A stretch of 57,511 nt of DNA, taken from [Ruminococcus] torques ATCC 27756. Lineage in GTDB: Bacteria; Bacillota; Clostridia; Lachnospirales; Lachnospiraceae. The stretch spans positions 1 to 57,511 of the forward strand of contig NZ_DS264366.1 of the NCBI RefSeq assembly GCF_000153925.1, in the 5' to 3' direction. Below the pieces are notes generated by a model that saw only the letters and a list, made by a program, of their open reading frames with translations, did not search any database and was not told the origin of the DNA. The translations under genes were made by a program, and so were the position numbers. This document shows positions 43,455-51,611 of this stretch, one piece after another. The number at the start of each line of letters is the position of its first letter. Position 1 is the stretch's first letter.

Positions 43455-44318
43455 TTAAGCTTGTCCGATAGAACCGAATAATTCCATTTTCTCTTTTACA
43501 GTAGCCATGATTGCGTCTGTACCCGGTTTAAGAAGTTTACGCGGGTCAAATCCTTTTCCTTCAAGGTCTTTTCCTGCTTCAACATACTCGCGTGTAGCTG
43601 CCGCAAACGCAAGCTGACACTCTGTATTTACATTAATCTTAGCAACGCCGAGGCTGATTGCCTTTTTGATCATATCTTCCGGAATACCTGTGCCTCCGTG
43701 AAGAACGAGCGGCATATCGCCTGTAAGCTGCTGGATCGCATCCAGAGTCTCAAAACTTAATCCTTCCCAGTTCTCCGGATATTTTCCGTGGATATTTCCG
43801 ATACCTGCTGCAAGGAAATCGATTCCGAGATCGGAAACCATCTTACACTCCTGCGGATCGGCACACTCGCCTTTTCCGATTACTCCGTCTTCCTCTCCGC
43901 CGATAGAACCGACTTCTGCCTCGATGGACATGTTCTTCTCATGAGCGATCTTAACGAGCTCTTTTGTCTTCTCTACGTTCTCCTCGATCGGATAATGTGA
44001 TCCATCGAACATGATAGATGAGAATCCTGCTTCGATACACTTCATACATCCTTCGTAGCTGCCGTGATCAAGATGCAGAGCAACCGGAACTGTGATTCCG
44101 AGTTCTTCCAGCATTCCGTTTACCATGCCTACAACTGTCTTATATCCTGTCATATATTTTCCGGCTCCTTCAGATACACCGAGGATTACCGGAGAGTTGC
44201 ACTCCTGTGCTGTAAGAAGAATTGCTTTTGTCCACTCAAGGTTGTTGATATTGAACTGTCCTACTGCATAATGTCCTGCTTTTGCTTTTTGAAGCATTTC
44301 TGTTGCTGATACTAACAT
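43455..44318 (-). CDS. fba: Class II fructose-1,6-bisphosphate aldolase
   Basis: 287-residue zinc-dependent glycolytic aldolase. Zinc/catalytic segments: ALHLDHGSYE, SIMFDGSHYP, EAEVGSIGGEEDG, GNIHGKYP and LVLHGGTGIP. ATG 44318 follows GGAGG with 8-nt spacing; the 44333 frame start is a TTG that includes the ribosome site. Own promoter and terminator, so probably monocistronic. Confidence 0.97.
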   Translation of the reverse strand: MLVSATEMLQKAKAGHYAVGQFNINNLEWTKAILLTAQECNSPVILGVSEGAGKYMTGYKTVVGMVNGMLEELGITVPVALHLDHGSYEGCMKCIEAGFSSIMFDGSHYPIEENVEKTKELVKIAHEKNMSIEAEVGSIGGEEDGVIGKGECADPQECKMVSDLGIDFLAAGIGNIHGKYPENWEGLSFETLDAIQQLTGDMPLVLHGGTGIPEDMIKKAISLGVAKINVNTECQLAFAAATREYVEAGKDLEGKGFDPRKLLKPGTDAIMATVKEKMELFGSIGQA

Positions 44319-44407
44319 ATTGTTTTCCTCCAATTCTCTTCTCCGCGCAGATACATCTCATAAGCAAGCTGCATCTGACCGAAAATGTTAATTTAAGCTC
44401 TGCGTTC

Positions 44408-44436
44408 ATTATAGCTTATCTCTTAAAAAAAGACAA
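44408..44436 (-). promoter_or_regulatory. fba promoter
   Basis: Minus-strand TTGTCT (44431-44436), 17-nt spacer, TATAAT (44408-44413), about 90 bp before the start. Confidence 0.75.
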
Positions 44437-44608
44437 TCAAAATTCGATTTATATTACAGACGTCACGAATGAAATTTCAAATAACGCTCTCATAACGATT
44501 TTACAATACTGTTTTCTTCATATTATATTTTGAAAATATCCATAATCCGCTCTTTATATAATGCCTATTATCATAATAAATATTTATGAATATATAGTTT
44601 ATTATAAT

Positions 44609-44637
44609 TTTACAAAATAACTATCCAAGTGTATAGT
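44609..44637 (+). promoter_or_regulatory. Promoter of the TrxR-like gene
   Basis: Plus-strand TTTACA (44609-44614), 17-nt spacer, TATAGT (44632-44637), about 55 bp before the start at 44693. The gap 44319-44692 otherwise holds only this and the divergent fba promoter in very AT-rich DNA. Confidence 0.75.
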
Positions 44638-44692
44638 ATGAATTAAGGGAACACTTTAAAATGCAATTTATGAAAGAAAAGAGGATGAAGTT

Positions 44693-45592
44693 ATGATGTA
44701 TGACGTAGTGATCATCGGAGCAGGACCGGCAGGGATCAGCGCGGGAATTTATGCGGCAAGCAGAGGAAAAAAAGTGTTGATCACAGAAAAAAACACCGTG
44801 GGAGGATTGATCGGAAAAGTATCTACCGTTACCCATTATGCGGGAATTATGACAGAAGAAACCGGAAGTTCTTTTGCCAAGAGACTGAAAATCCAGGCAG
44901 AAAATACAGGTATTGATATCATATACGAAGAAGTGACGCAAGTTGAGCTGCAGGGCAGCATTAAAAAAGTGTTCACAAAAGACGGCGCCTATGATGCAAA
45001 AAAAATCGTTCTGGCAAACGGTACAACCCCCAGAAAACTCAACATCCCCGGAGAAGCAGAACTTACCGGCAAAGGGATGGGAATGAACGCTCAAAGAGAC
45101 GGAAGAAAATATACAGACAAAAACATTTACGTCGTAGGAGGCGCGGACGGAGCTGTAAAGGAAGCTCTGTATTTATCAAAATTTGCGAAACAAGTTACGA
45201 TCATTCATTTTGAAGATACACTCGGCTGCATTGAGGAGTTTAAAAACAAAGCAGAACAAACTCCAAACATAAAACTGCGTTTAGGATCAAGACTTCACGC
45301 CGTATATGGAGCAGAACAGGTAGAAGCGTTGGAAATTTCCGATGAAAAGACAGGTTCTGTCGAAAAGATCGCAGACTGCGGATGCGGTATCTTTGTCTAC
45401 GCCGGAACGACACCGAACACAGAGTTATATTCAGAATTAGAATTAGATAACGGATTTATCCCGGTTGATGAAAATATGGAAACAAACATAGCAGGAGTTT
45501 ATGCAGTCGGAGATATCCGAGTAAAACAAGTACGTCAAGTATCAACGGCAGTCGCAGACGGAACAGTCGCGGGAATCCATTTGGCAAAATAA
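44693..45592 (+). CDS. Thioredoxin-reductase-like flavoprotein without the CxxC
   Basis: 299 residues with the two dinucleotide-binding motifs of TrxB: IIGAGPAGISAGIYA at the N-terminus (FAD) and VVGGADGAVKEALYL in the middle (NAD(P)H), plus the late AVGDIR FAD segment. Where TrxB has the CATCDG redox disulfide, this protein reads MGMNAQRDG, so it cannot reduce thioredoxin by the usual route. Such proteins may act as ferredoxin/flavodoxin:NAD(P)H reductases or other diaphorases; the partner is unknown. Own promoter, monocistronic. Confidence 0.88.
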   Translation: MMYDVVIIGAGPAGISAGIYAASRGKKVLITEKNTVGGLIGKVSTVTHYAGIMTEETGSSFAKRLKIQAENTGIDIIYEEVTQVELQGSIKKVFTKDGAYDAKKIVLANGTTPRKLNIPGEAELTGKGMGMNAQRDGRKYTDKNIYVVGGADGAVKEALYLSKFAKQVTIIHFEDTLGCIEEFKNKAEQTPNIKLRLGSRLHAVYGAEQVEALEISDEKTGSVEKIADCGCGIFVYAGTTPNTELYSELELDNGFIPVDENMETNIAGVYAVGDIRVKQVRQVSTAVADGTVAGIHLAK

Positions 45593-45593
45593 A

Positions 45594-45616
45594 AAAAGTC
45601 CGTAAATACGGACTTT
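45594..45616. terminator. Bidirectional terminator between the TrxR-like gene and tRNA-Glu
   Basis: Perfect 10-bp stem AAAGTCCGTA/TACGGACTTT with a 2-nt loop. On the minus strand seven T follow, so it ends the tRNA-Glu transcript; it also lies just after the plus-strand gene. Confidence 0.85.
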
Positions 45617-45621
45617 CCAAA

Positions 45622-45693
45622 TGACTCCGAGGGGAATCGAACCCCTGATTCCAGCGTGAGAGGCTAGCGTCTTGACCGCTTGACCACGGAGCC
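45622..45693 (-). tRNA. tRNA-Glu (anticodon CUC)
   Basis: Reverse complement folds with acceptor GGCTCCG/CGGAGTC, discriminator A, anticodon loop CTCTCAC (CTC) and T-loop GGTTCGATTCC. CCA is not encoded. Reads GAG codons. Confidence 0.95.
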
Positions 45694-45700
45694 TTATTTA

Positions 45701-45763
45701 TATTCGCTGTTTGGTGTTCCTCACAGCGAATATAAATATAACATATGTTTTTACTATATGCAA
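45701..45763 (-). promoter_or_regulatory. tRNA-Glu promoter and leader hairpin
   Basis: Minus-strand TTGCAT (45758-45763), 17-nt spacer, TATATT (45735-45740). A perfect 10-bp inverted repeat (arms 45701-45710 and 45723-45732) sits at the predicted start of transcription, 8 nt before the tRNA. Confidence 0.7.
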
Positions 45764-45799
45764 GTATTTTTTTAATTTTTTTGATTTATTTTTTACATT

Positions 45800-46732
45800 T
45801 TACTTTTTTACTTTTTCGGAATCCACTGATAAACCTGCCGCCACCTCTGAGTCAACTTTGATCTGCACGGCTTGCTTCTTATCTTTAACGGTAATTTCTT
45901 TGTGCGCCCCGCCAAATTCTCCGTCTAACGTCCACGGGATTTCTTCCTCTGACTCAAACTTAATTTCTCCCGTCTTAAACGAATACATCCGTTTTGAATC
46001 TAACTGTTTCATCACGATCGCGCCGAGAAGTTCATTCAATTCTATTGCGTTTTTCGGTGTCTTGATCAGCGTAACTTCAAATACTCCGTCGTCAAATACG
46101 ATCTCCGGACCGATAATCCCCTTGAATCCACCGACAGATCGGGAATTTGTCACCATTCCGAATATAAACTCATCCTCTATCACTTCGCCGTCATGCGTGA
46201 TCTTAATCTTATAAGACGGAATATTAAACACTCTTTTCGCGCCTTCCAAAATATACGCCATATGCCCAAGAACATTTTTCACATTCTGATCCGTGGCATA
46301 AGACACGTCCGTAAACAGTCCGAACGCTGCGATGTATGCAAAATAATCTTCCCCGAACATCCCTACATCACACGGGAAGACCGTTCCGTTTACCGCCGTC
46401 TCCGCCGCCTCAAGAATATCTTTCGGGATGCCGAGACTTGTCGCAAAATCATTCGTCGTCCCCGCCGGGATATATCCCAGCGGAACTTTACAGTTACAAA
46501 GCTGCATTCCTGTAACCGCCTCATCTAAAGTACCGTCTCCGCCGCTGCATACGATCAGATCATACTGACTCCCGCTTTCTTGTATTTTTTCAGCCGCATC
46601 ATATCTTTTCTGTGTCGGATAAACAGTCACTTCATATCCGCTCTTCGTAAAAATATCCAAAACATCCGCAAGTTTAGGTTTTAATTTTCCCGTACCGGCA
46701 TTCGGATTATAGATAAATAACATTTTTTTCAT
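45800..46732 (-). CDS. YegS/BmrU-type lipid (diacylglycerol) kinase
   Basis: 310 residues of the DAG-kinase catalytic family, phosphorylating diacylglycerol or a related lipid at the inner membrane face. N-terminal FIYNPNAGTG, the nucleotide-binding SGGDGTLDEAV and PAGTTNDFA. C-terminal beta-sandwich with WTLDGEFGG. No membrane segment. Located after the crh operon terminator and upstream of tRNA-Glu. Confidence 0.9.
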   Translation of the reverse strand: MKKMLFIYNPNAGTGKLKPKLADVLDIFTKSGYEVTVYPTQKRYDAAEKIQESGSQYDLIVCSGGDGTLDEAVTGMQLCNCKVPLGYIPAGTTNDFATSLGIPKDILEAAETAVNGTVFPCDVGMFGEDYFAYIAAFGLFTDVSYATDQNVKNVLGHMAYILEGAKRVFNIPSYKIKITHDGEVIEDEFIFGMVTNSRSVGGFKGIIGPEIVFDDGVFEVTLIKTPKNAIELNELLGAIVMKQLDSKRMYSFKTGEIKFESEEEIPWTLDGEFGGAHKEITVKDKKQAVQIKVDSEVAAGLSVDSEKVKK

Positions 46733-46773
46733 ACTGCGTCACCGCCCCTATACTTTGTTATTTCCATCTCGTG

Positions 46774-46807
46774 AAAAGAGAGGACTGCACACAGATGTAC
46801 AGCCCTC
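46774..46807 (-). terminator. Terminator of the murB-rapZ-whiA-crh operon
   Basis: 12-bp stem GAGGGCTGTACA/TGTGCAGTCCTC with G-U pairs, 4-nt loop, then TCTTTTC on the minus strand; 30 bp after the crh stop. Confidence 0.85.
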
Positions 46808-46835
46808 CTCCTTTTATTCGTTTTATCCATCCACT

Positions 46836-47096
46836 CTATTTTCTGCCTTTTGCAAAAAATGTTTTTATACCTTCAGCCGCTCGCTGCTCGTCTTCTCCAT
46901 CTGTCACAACAGTGATCTCTTCCCCATCGGCAAGACTCAGACTCATCATACCCATAATACTTTTTGCATTAATGTGTTTCTCTCCGACCTGAATATAAAT
47001 CGTACTTGCGTACTGACTTGCTTCCTGAACAAGCAATGCGATCGGACGTCCATCAAAATCTTCTTCCGTCTTTACTACAACAGGTGTCTTAATCAT
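46836..47096 (-). CDS. Crh-like HPr-family protein (Asp15, Ser46)
   Basis: 86 residues with the HPr fold. The PTS phosphorylation histidine at position 15 is replaced by Asp (FDGRP instead of HARP), but the regulatory Ser46 is kept in AKSIMGMMSL. This is the Bacillus Crh pattern (Gln15, Ser46), a CcpA corepressor that cannot carry PTS phosphate. The genomic position also matches: in B. subtilis crh follows whiA. Start overlaps the whiA stop by 4 bp. Crh-type function is inferred; a separate PTS HPr should exist elsewhere if the cell uses PTS sugars. Confidence 0.85.
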   Translation of the reverse strand: MIKTPVVVKTEEDFDGRPIALLVQEASQYASTIYIQVGEKHINAKSIMGMMSLSLADGEEITVVTDGEDEQRAAEGIKTFFAKGRK

Positions 47097-48052
47097 AATA
47101 ATCCTCCTTGTTTCTGCCTGAGACTCTCTGCCATTTCGCTCAGTTTTCTCAGCCTGTGATTGATCCCCGACTTCCCGACAGGAGGAGTAAGACTCTCTCC
47201 CAGTTCTTTTAACGTAGCGTCGGGATGATCCAGCCTTGCATATGCCGCTTCAACCAGATTATCCGGCATATTTTCAAAACCGATCATATCTCTGAGATAT
47301 GTAATATCCTCGACTTGTTTTACCGCCGCGGACACCGTCTTATTAATATTGGCAGTCTCGCAGTTCACCTTCCTGTTTACGGAATTACGCATCTCTTTCA
47401 GAATCCTTACATTCTCCAATTCCATAAGAGCTACATGCGCTTCCATTACATTCAATATATCTACTATCTGAGATCCTTCCTTCAAATAAACAACATAAGA
47501 CTTTTTTCTGCGTACAATCTTAGCGTCAAGACCAAAACTGCATATAACCGACCTGATCTGCTCGGCAATCTCCGAAATCGTGCATACAATTTCAAAATGG
47601 TATGATTTATTCGGATCACTCATAGAGCCTGCCGCCTGAAATACGCCTCGCAGAAATGCTCTTCTGCAGCAGACCTGACGGATTATAAGAGGATTAAATC
47701 CGCAAATCGCATCCGTTCCCACCTGCTGTTCTCCGATCATCTTCGTTGCCTGAAGGACTCTGAGCGCATCCTCGTGACTTTTTATCACGACAAGATATGA
47801 TACACTCTCTCTTTTTACATTTCTCTTTACAGAGATATCAGTTCTTATATTAAATGTTTTTTTTAACAATGTAAAGACTTTTCTTGCAACAACGATATTT
47901 TCCGAATGAATCTTAATATGATATCTGTCAAAACTGTCAATCGATACTGTTCCGCACATGCCGATAAACGCAGCTAGTTCTGCGATCCGGCAATGTCTCG
48001 CCTGACTGATGTTCTCAGAAAGTTCTTCTCTGACTTTTCCCGAAAAAGACAT
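47093..48052 (-). CDS. whiA: DNA-binding protein WhiA
   Basis: 319 residues. N-terminal degenerate LAGLIDADG homing-endonuclease fold (segment FLRGVFQAAGSMSDPNKSYHFEI) and a C-terminal helix-turn-helix with TLKELGESLTPPVGKSGINHRLRKL. Affects cell division and chromosome segregation in Firmicutes and sporulation in Streptomyces. ATG 48052 with AAGGAAG upstream; starts 4 bp after rapZ. Confidence 0.94.
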   Translation of the reverse strand: MSFSGKVREELSENISQARHCRIAELAAFIGMCGTVSIDSFDRYHIKIHSENIVVARKVFTLLKKTFNIRTDISVKRNVKRESVSYLVVIKSHEDALRVLQATKMIGEQQVGTDAICGFNPLIIRQVCCRRAFLRGVFQAAGSMSDPNKSYHFEIVCTISEIAEQIRSVICSFGLDAKIVRRKKSYVVYLKEGSQIVDILNVMEAHVALMELENVRILKEMRNSVNRKVNCETANINKTVSAAVKQVEDITYLRDMIGFENMPDNLVEAAYARLDHPDATLKELGESLTPPVGKSGINHRLRKLSEMAESLRQKQGGLL

Positions 48053-48056
48053 CGTC

Positions 48057-48935
48057 TCACTTCCTTTTTGTAATTGTATCTTTCTCAATATCGCGGTGTT
48101 CAATACGCACCCCGTAATTTTCCTGTTTTTCCAAAACTTTATACAACGCGTTCGCCAACGTTACGGAACGATGTTTTCCTCCCGTACAGCCGATCGAAAT
48201 AACAAGCTGGTTTTTACCTTCCAGAATATAGTTCGGAATCAGAAATTCTGTCATGTCCTTTAATTTGTCCAAAAACTGTTCCGCCTTTTCATTTCCCATT
48301 ACATAATCCTGAACTTCCGGATCATTTCCCGTCTTCTCCCGAAGTCCGTCTATATAATAAGGATTGGGCAAAAAACGCACGTCAAATACGAGATCCGAAT
48401 CGCTTGGAATCCCATACTTGAAACCAAATGACATAACTGTAATATAAAGATTACAAAAGTTTTGTCCCTTCACAAAAATCTTCTCAAGTTCCAGTTTCAA
48501 TTCTCTCGTAAGCATCTTACTTGTATCCAATATATAAGTCGCTCTCATCTTCAAGAACATGATCTTTTCTCGTTCTTTTGCAATCCCTGTATCAACACGC
48601 CCGGAACCGCTCAACGGATGCTGACGTCTTGTCTCTTTATACCGTTTAATAAGCACATCGTCCTGCGCGTCAAGAAAAAGAATCTCGTACTCGATCTCTT
48701 TGACATCCATCTCATCAAGAACATCTTTCAGTCCTCCGAAATCCTGTCCTCCTCTGATATCAATCCCGAGCGCAATCTTTTTCACTTCTTCGTCCGGTTC
48801 GCTGAACATCTCCACAAAACGCGGAAGAAGCGGGATCGGCAGATTGTCTACACAAAAATACCCCATATCCTCCAACATTTTAAGCGCTGTCGATTTTCCT
48901 GCCCCTGACATTCCCGTCACGATAACAAAACGCAT
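48057..48935 (-). CDS. rapZ: RapZ/YvcJ nucleotide-binding protein
   Basis: 292 residues. Walker A GMSGAGKST at residues 8-16, C-terminal domain with SIGCTGGKHRSV. In E. coli it is the RNase adaptor controlling GlmS; in B. subtilis YvcJ hydrolyses GTP. Next to whiA as in Bacillus, but the gene usually between them (yvcK) is absent. 2 bp after murB. Confidence 0.95.
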   Translation of the reverse strand: MRFVIVTGMSGAGKSTALKMLEDMGYFCVDNLPIPLLPRFVEMFSEPDEEVKKIALGIDIRGGQDFGGLKDVLDEMDVKEIEYEILFLDAQDDVLIKRYKETRRQHPLSGSGRVDTGIAKEREKIMFLKMRATYILDTSKMLTRELKLELEKIFVKGQNFCNLYITVMSFGFKYGIPSDSDLVFDVRFLPNPYYIDGLREKTGNDPEVQDYVMGNEKAEQFLDKLKDMTEFLIPNYILEGKNQLVISIGCTGGKHRSVTLANALYKVLEKQENYGVRIEHRDIEKDTITKRK

Positions 48936-48937
48936 TG

Positions 48938-49843
48938 TTAAAACTCTCCTATCCTTCTTACTTCCGGTTCTAACCGTACCCCGAACTTCTCTTCCACTCT
49001 ATCCGCAACATCTTTCATCAACTGCATGACTTCCGCTGCCGTAGCATTTCCTCTGTTGATAACAAATCCGCAGTGTTTTTCAGACACTTGAGCGTCTCCG
49101 ACTCTATATCCCTGCATACCGGAATCCTGTATCAGTTTTCCCGCAAAATACCCTTCCGGGCGCTTAAACGTACTGCCGGCGCTTCCAAATTCAAGCGGCT
49201 GCTTTGTAACGCGTCGTTCCTTTAAATCTTCCATATATGCACGGATCTCCTGCCGATCTCCTTTCTCCAGTTTCAAAACCGCAGACAGAGCCACATAATC
49301 ATTTTTCGCAATAACACTTGTTCTATATCCCATACCAAGTTCTTCATTCGTCAAATTTAAAACTTCGCCTTCAGACGTAAGCACTTCCGCACTTTCGACG
49401 ATCTGTTTCATCTCTCCGCCGTATGCTCCCGCATTCATACGAAGCGCGCCGCCGAGCGTTCCCGGAATGCCCGATGCAAATTCCATCCCTGTAAGCGACG
49501 CCTCGCACGCAACAGCAGCCGTTTTTGATAAAAGAGCTCCCGCCTGTGCATAAACGCGCTCTCCGTCTGCATACACATCGCTCATCTGCTTAAAGACCTG
49601 TACGATCACTCCCCGAAATCCTTTGTCACCTACAAGCAGATTACTCCCGTTTCCCATAATATAATATGGGGTAGAGCACTCCCGGCACACAGCAACGATC
49701 CGGCGGATCTCTTCTATCTTCGACGGCTGAATAAAATAATCTGCCGGTCCGCCAATGCGAAATGTCGTATGCATCTTCATCGGTTCGTCTTTTAATACAT
49801 TACCTTCTCCTGATATTTCACATAATGCTTTATACAACTCCAT
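48938..49843 (-). CDS. murB: UDP-N-acetylenolpyruvoylglucosamine reductase
   Basis: 301-residue FAD enzyme making UDP-MurNAc for peptidoglycan. FAD-binding TFRIGGPADYF and GNGSNLLVG, then SGIPGTLGGALRMNAGAYGGE; the C-domain has FGSAGSTFKRPEG with the catalytic Ser and ends with a conserved Glu region (RLEPEVRRIG). ATG 49843 with GGAG six bases upstream is preferred over the ATG at 49855. First gene of a four-gene operon. Confidence 0.96.
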   Translation of the reverse strand: MELYKALCEISGEGNVLKDEPMKMHTTFRIGGPADYFIQPSKIEEIRRIVAVCRECSTPYYIMGNGSNLLVGDKGFRGVIVQVFKQMSDVYADGERVYAQAGALLSKTAAVACEASLTGMEFASGIPGTLGGALRMNAGAYGGEMKQIVESAEVLTSEGEVLNLTNEELGMGYRTSVIAKNDYVALSAVLKLEKGDRQEIRAYMEDLKERRVTKQPLEFGSAGSTFKRPEGYFAGKLIQDSGMQGYRVGDAQVSEKHCGFVINRGNATAAEVMQLMKDVADRVEEKFGVRLEPEVRRIGEF

Positions 49844-49898
49844 AAATATCTCCATATTTCTGTTTTTTATATATTAATTATCTTCATTATAATGATAC

Positions 49899-49926
49899 AT
49901 TATAATTCACGCCTAATGCAAAGTAA
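49899..49926 (-). promoter_or_regulatory. murB operon promoter
   Basis: Minus-strand TTACTT (49921-49926), 16-nt spacer, TATAAT (49899-49904). A second TATAAT-like hexamer lies closer to the gene, so the exact start is uncertain. Confidence 0.5.
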
Positions 49927-49990
49927 AGCGAAACGTCACCGATTACCGCCGCATATCCGATTTTACTGATATTATCGGATTCTCTTCTCC

Positions 49991-50031
49991 GTTCCTTGTC
50001 ATTATTATCCGCTCCTTGTCATTATTATCCG
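49991..50031. repeat. 20-bp tandem duplication
   Basis: CCTTGTCATTATTATCCG occurs twice with a 20-bp period in the murB-CNNM intergenic region. Probably slippage. Confidence 0.7.
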
Positions 50032-50140
50032 ATTCTTGCAAATTTCTCCAAAAGAGTGTATACTGATGAGGTATCTATATTTTTGCATGCCATAAAATGG
50101 CTTATTTTATTTTTTATTAAAAAGGAGTGAATTTAGAACT

Positions 50141-51472
50141 GTGGATTCTGGTGACAGTTTTCAACTAATTATACTTATAATTCTTTTAGTGCTTTCAGCA
50201 TTTTTTTCATCAAGCGAGACAGCGCTCATGTCCGTAAATAAAATACGGCTGCGTTCCCTTGCCGAATCAGGCAACAAGCGGGCCGCCCTGGCTCTTGATA
50301 TTGTGGAGAATAAAACTTCCAAAATGCTGAGCGCCATTCTGATCGGAAACAATATCGTCAACCTTTCCGCATCGGCAATCGCTACCTCTCTCGCCTATTC
50401 ATTCGGCGGTTATATGGTCAGCATTGCCACTGCTGTTTTAACGGTTATGATCCTTGTCTTCGGAGAGATTACCCCTAAAAATTACGCTACAATGAACACG
50501 GAAAAATTAACTCTAAAATTTATACCGATCATCCGATTCTTTATGATCGTTTTGACTCCGTTTATTTTCATCATCAACCTTTTTTCGCGCGCATTTATGT
50601 TTCTGCTCCGTATCGATCCGAACGCAGCTTCAACCGCAATGACAGAGGACGAGCTTCGTACGATCGTCGATGTAAGTCACGAAGACGGAGTAATCGAATC
50701 AGACGAAAAAGAGATGATCTACAACGTGTTCGATCTCGGCGATGCCAACGCAAAAGATATTATGGTTCCCCGCGTTCACGTTACATTCGCAGAAGTAAAT
50801 AATACTTACGAAGAGTTGATCGCCATTTTCCGCGAAGATAAGTTCACACGTCTTCCTGTTTATGAAGATACTCCGGACAATATCGTCGGTATTATTAATA
50901 TGAAAGATCTTCTGCTCTATAACAAAAAGACAGAGACGTTCAACATTCGTGATATTATGCGCGAGCCGCATTTCACATATGAATACAAAGATATTTCCGA
51001 ACTTCTTGTGGAAATGCGGGATTCTACTTTTAACATCGCCATTGTCCTTGACGAATATGGCGAAATGGCAGGACTGATCACACTGGAAGATATTCTGGAA
51101 GAAATCGTAGGCGAGATTCATGACGAATACGACGAAAAAGAGGACGATATGTTCCGACAGATTTCCGAACAAGAATATATCATCGAAGGATCTATGAATC
51201 TGGACGATATAAACGACCGTCTGGAAACGGATCTTGTATCCGAAGATTACGATTCCCTCGGCGGATTTATCATCGAACATCTGGATCGCCTCCCTGAAGT
51301 CGGAGATGAAGTATGTACCGATAACGGAATTCGCCTTATCGTGGAGGCGCTTGATAAAAACCGGGTAGAATCTGTTCGTATGTATCTTCCAGAAAAACAT
51401 GATGCTGACAACAAAAGCGAACTTTCTTCCTCTGAAAGCGCCGCACAGACAGCTTTCACCGAGGAAAAATAA
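50141..51472 (+). CDS. CNNM/CorC-family transporter (intact paralogue)
   Basis: 443-residue inner-membrane protein: DUF21 with about four membrane segments (SAFFSSSETALMSVN, then LVFGEITPKNYA), a CBS pair (VPRVHV, LPVYED, VLDEYGEMAGLITLEDILEEIVGEI) and a CorC_HlyC C-domain. Predicted magnesium/cobalt homeostasis; often mislabelled hemolysin. GTG start at 50141 with AAGGAG 13 bases upstream, a rather long spacing. Shares architecture with the broken gene at 7867-9187, so loss of that one may be tolerated. Confidence 0.92.
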   Translation: MDSGDSFQLIILIILLVLSAFFSSSETALMSVNKIRLRSLAESGNKRAALALDIVENKTSKMLSAILIGNNIVNLSASAIATSLAYSFGGYMVSIATAVLTVMILVFGEITPKNYATMNTEKLTLKFIPIIRFFMIVLTPFIFIINLFSRAFMFLLRIDPNAASTAMTEDELRTIVDVSHEDGVIESDEKEMIYNVFDLGDANAKDIMVPRVHVTFAEVNNTYEELIAIFREDKFTRLPVYEDTPDNIVGIINMKDLLLYNKKTETFNIRDIMREPHFTYEYKDISELLVEMRDSTFNIAIVLDEYGEMAGLITLEDILEEIVGEIHDEYDEKEDDMFRQISEQEYIIEGSMNLDDINDRLETDLVSEDYDSLGGFIIEHLDRLPEVGDEVCTDNGIRLIVEALDKNRVESVRMYLPEKHDADNKSELSSSESAAQTAFTEEK

Positions 51473-51510
51473 TACATCTTATACCTATATCGAATATAAA
51501 TGAGCATATA

Positions 51511-51554
51511 AAAATTCCGTATCTCGATCTTACCGATCTTGATACGGAATTTTT
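51511..51554. terminator. Bidirectional terminator
   Basis: Perfect stem AAAATTCCGTATC/GATACGGAATTTT with an inner inverted GATC-rich loop and T-runs on both strands, between the converging CNNM and GH20 genes. Confidence 0.9.
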
Positions 51555-51611
51555 ATTATGTCTTTCTTTTAAATCTTATTATATCAGCGATAACCAATCA
51601 CTTGCACAGCA

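Noticed and set aside
44621..45094. Minus-strand open frame opposite the TrxR-like gene
   Set aside because: It lies antisense to a clear flavoprotein, with no ribosome-binding site and no recognisable family.
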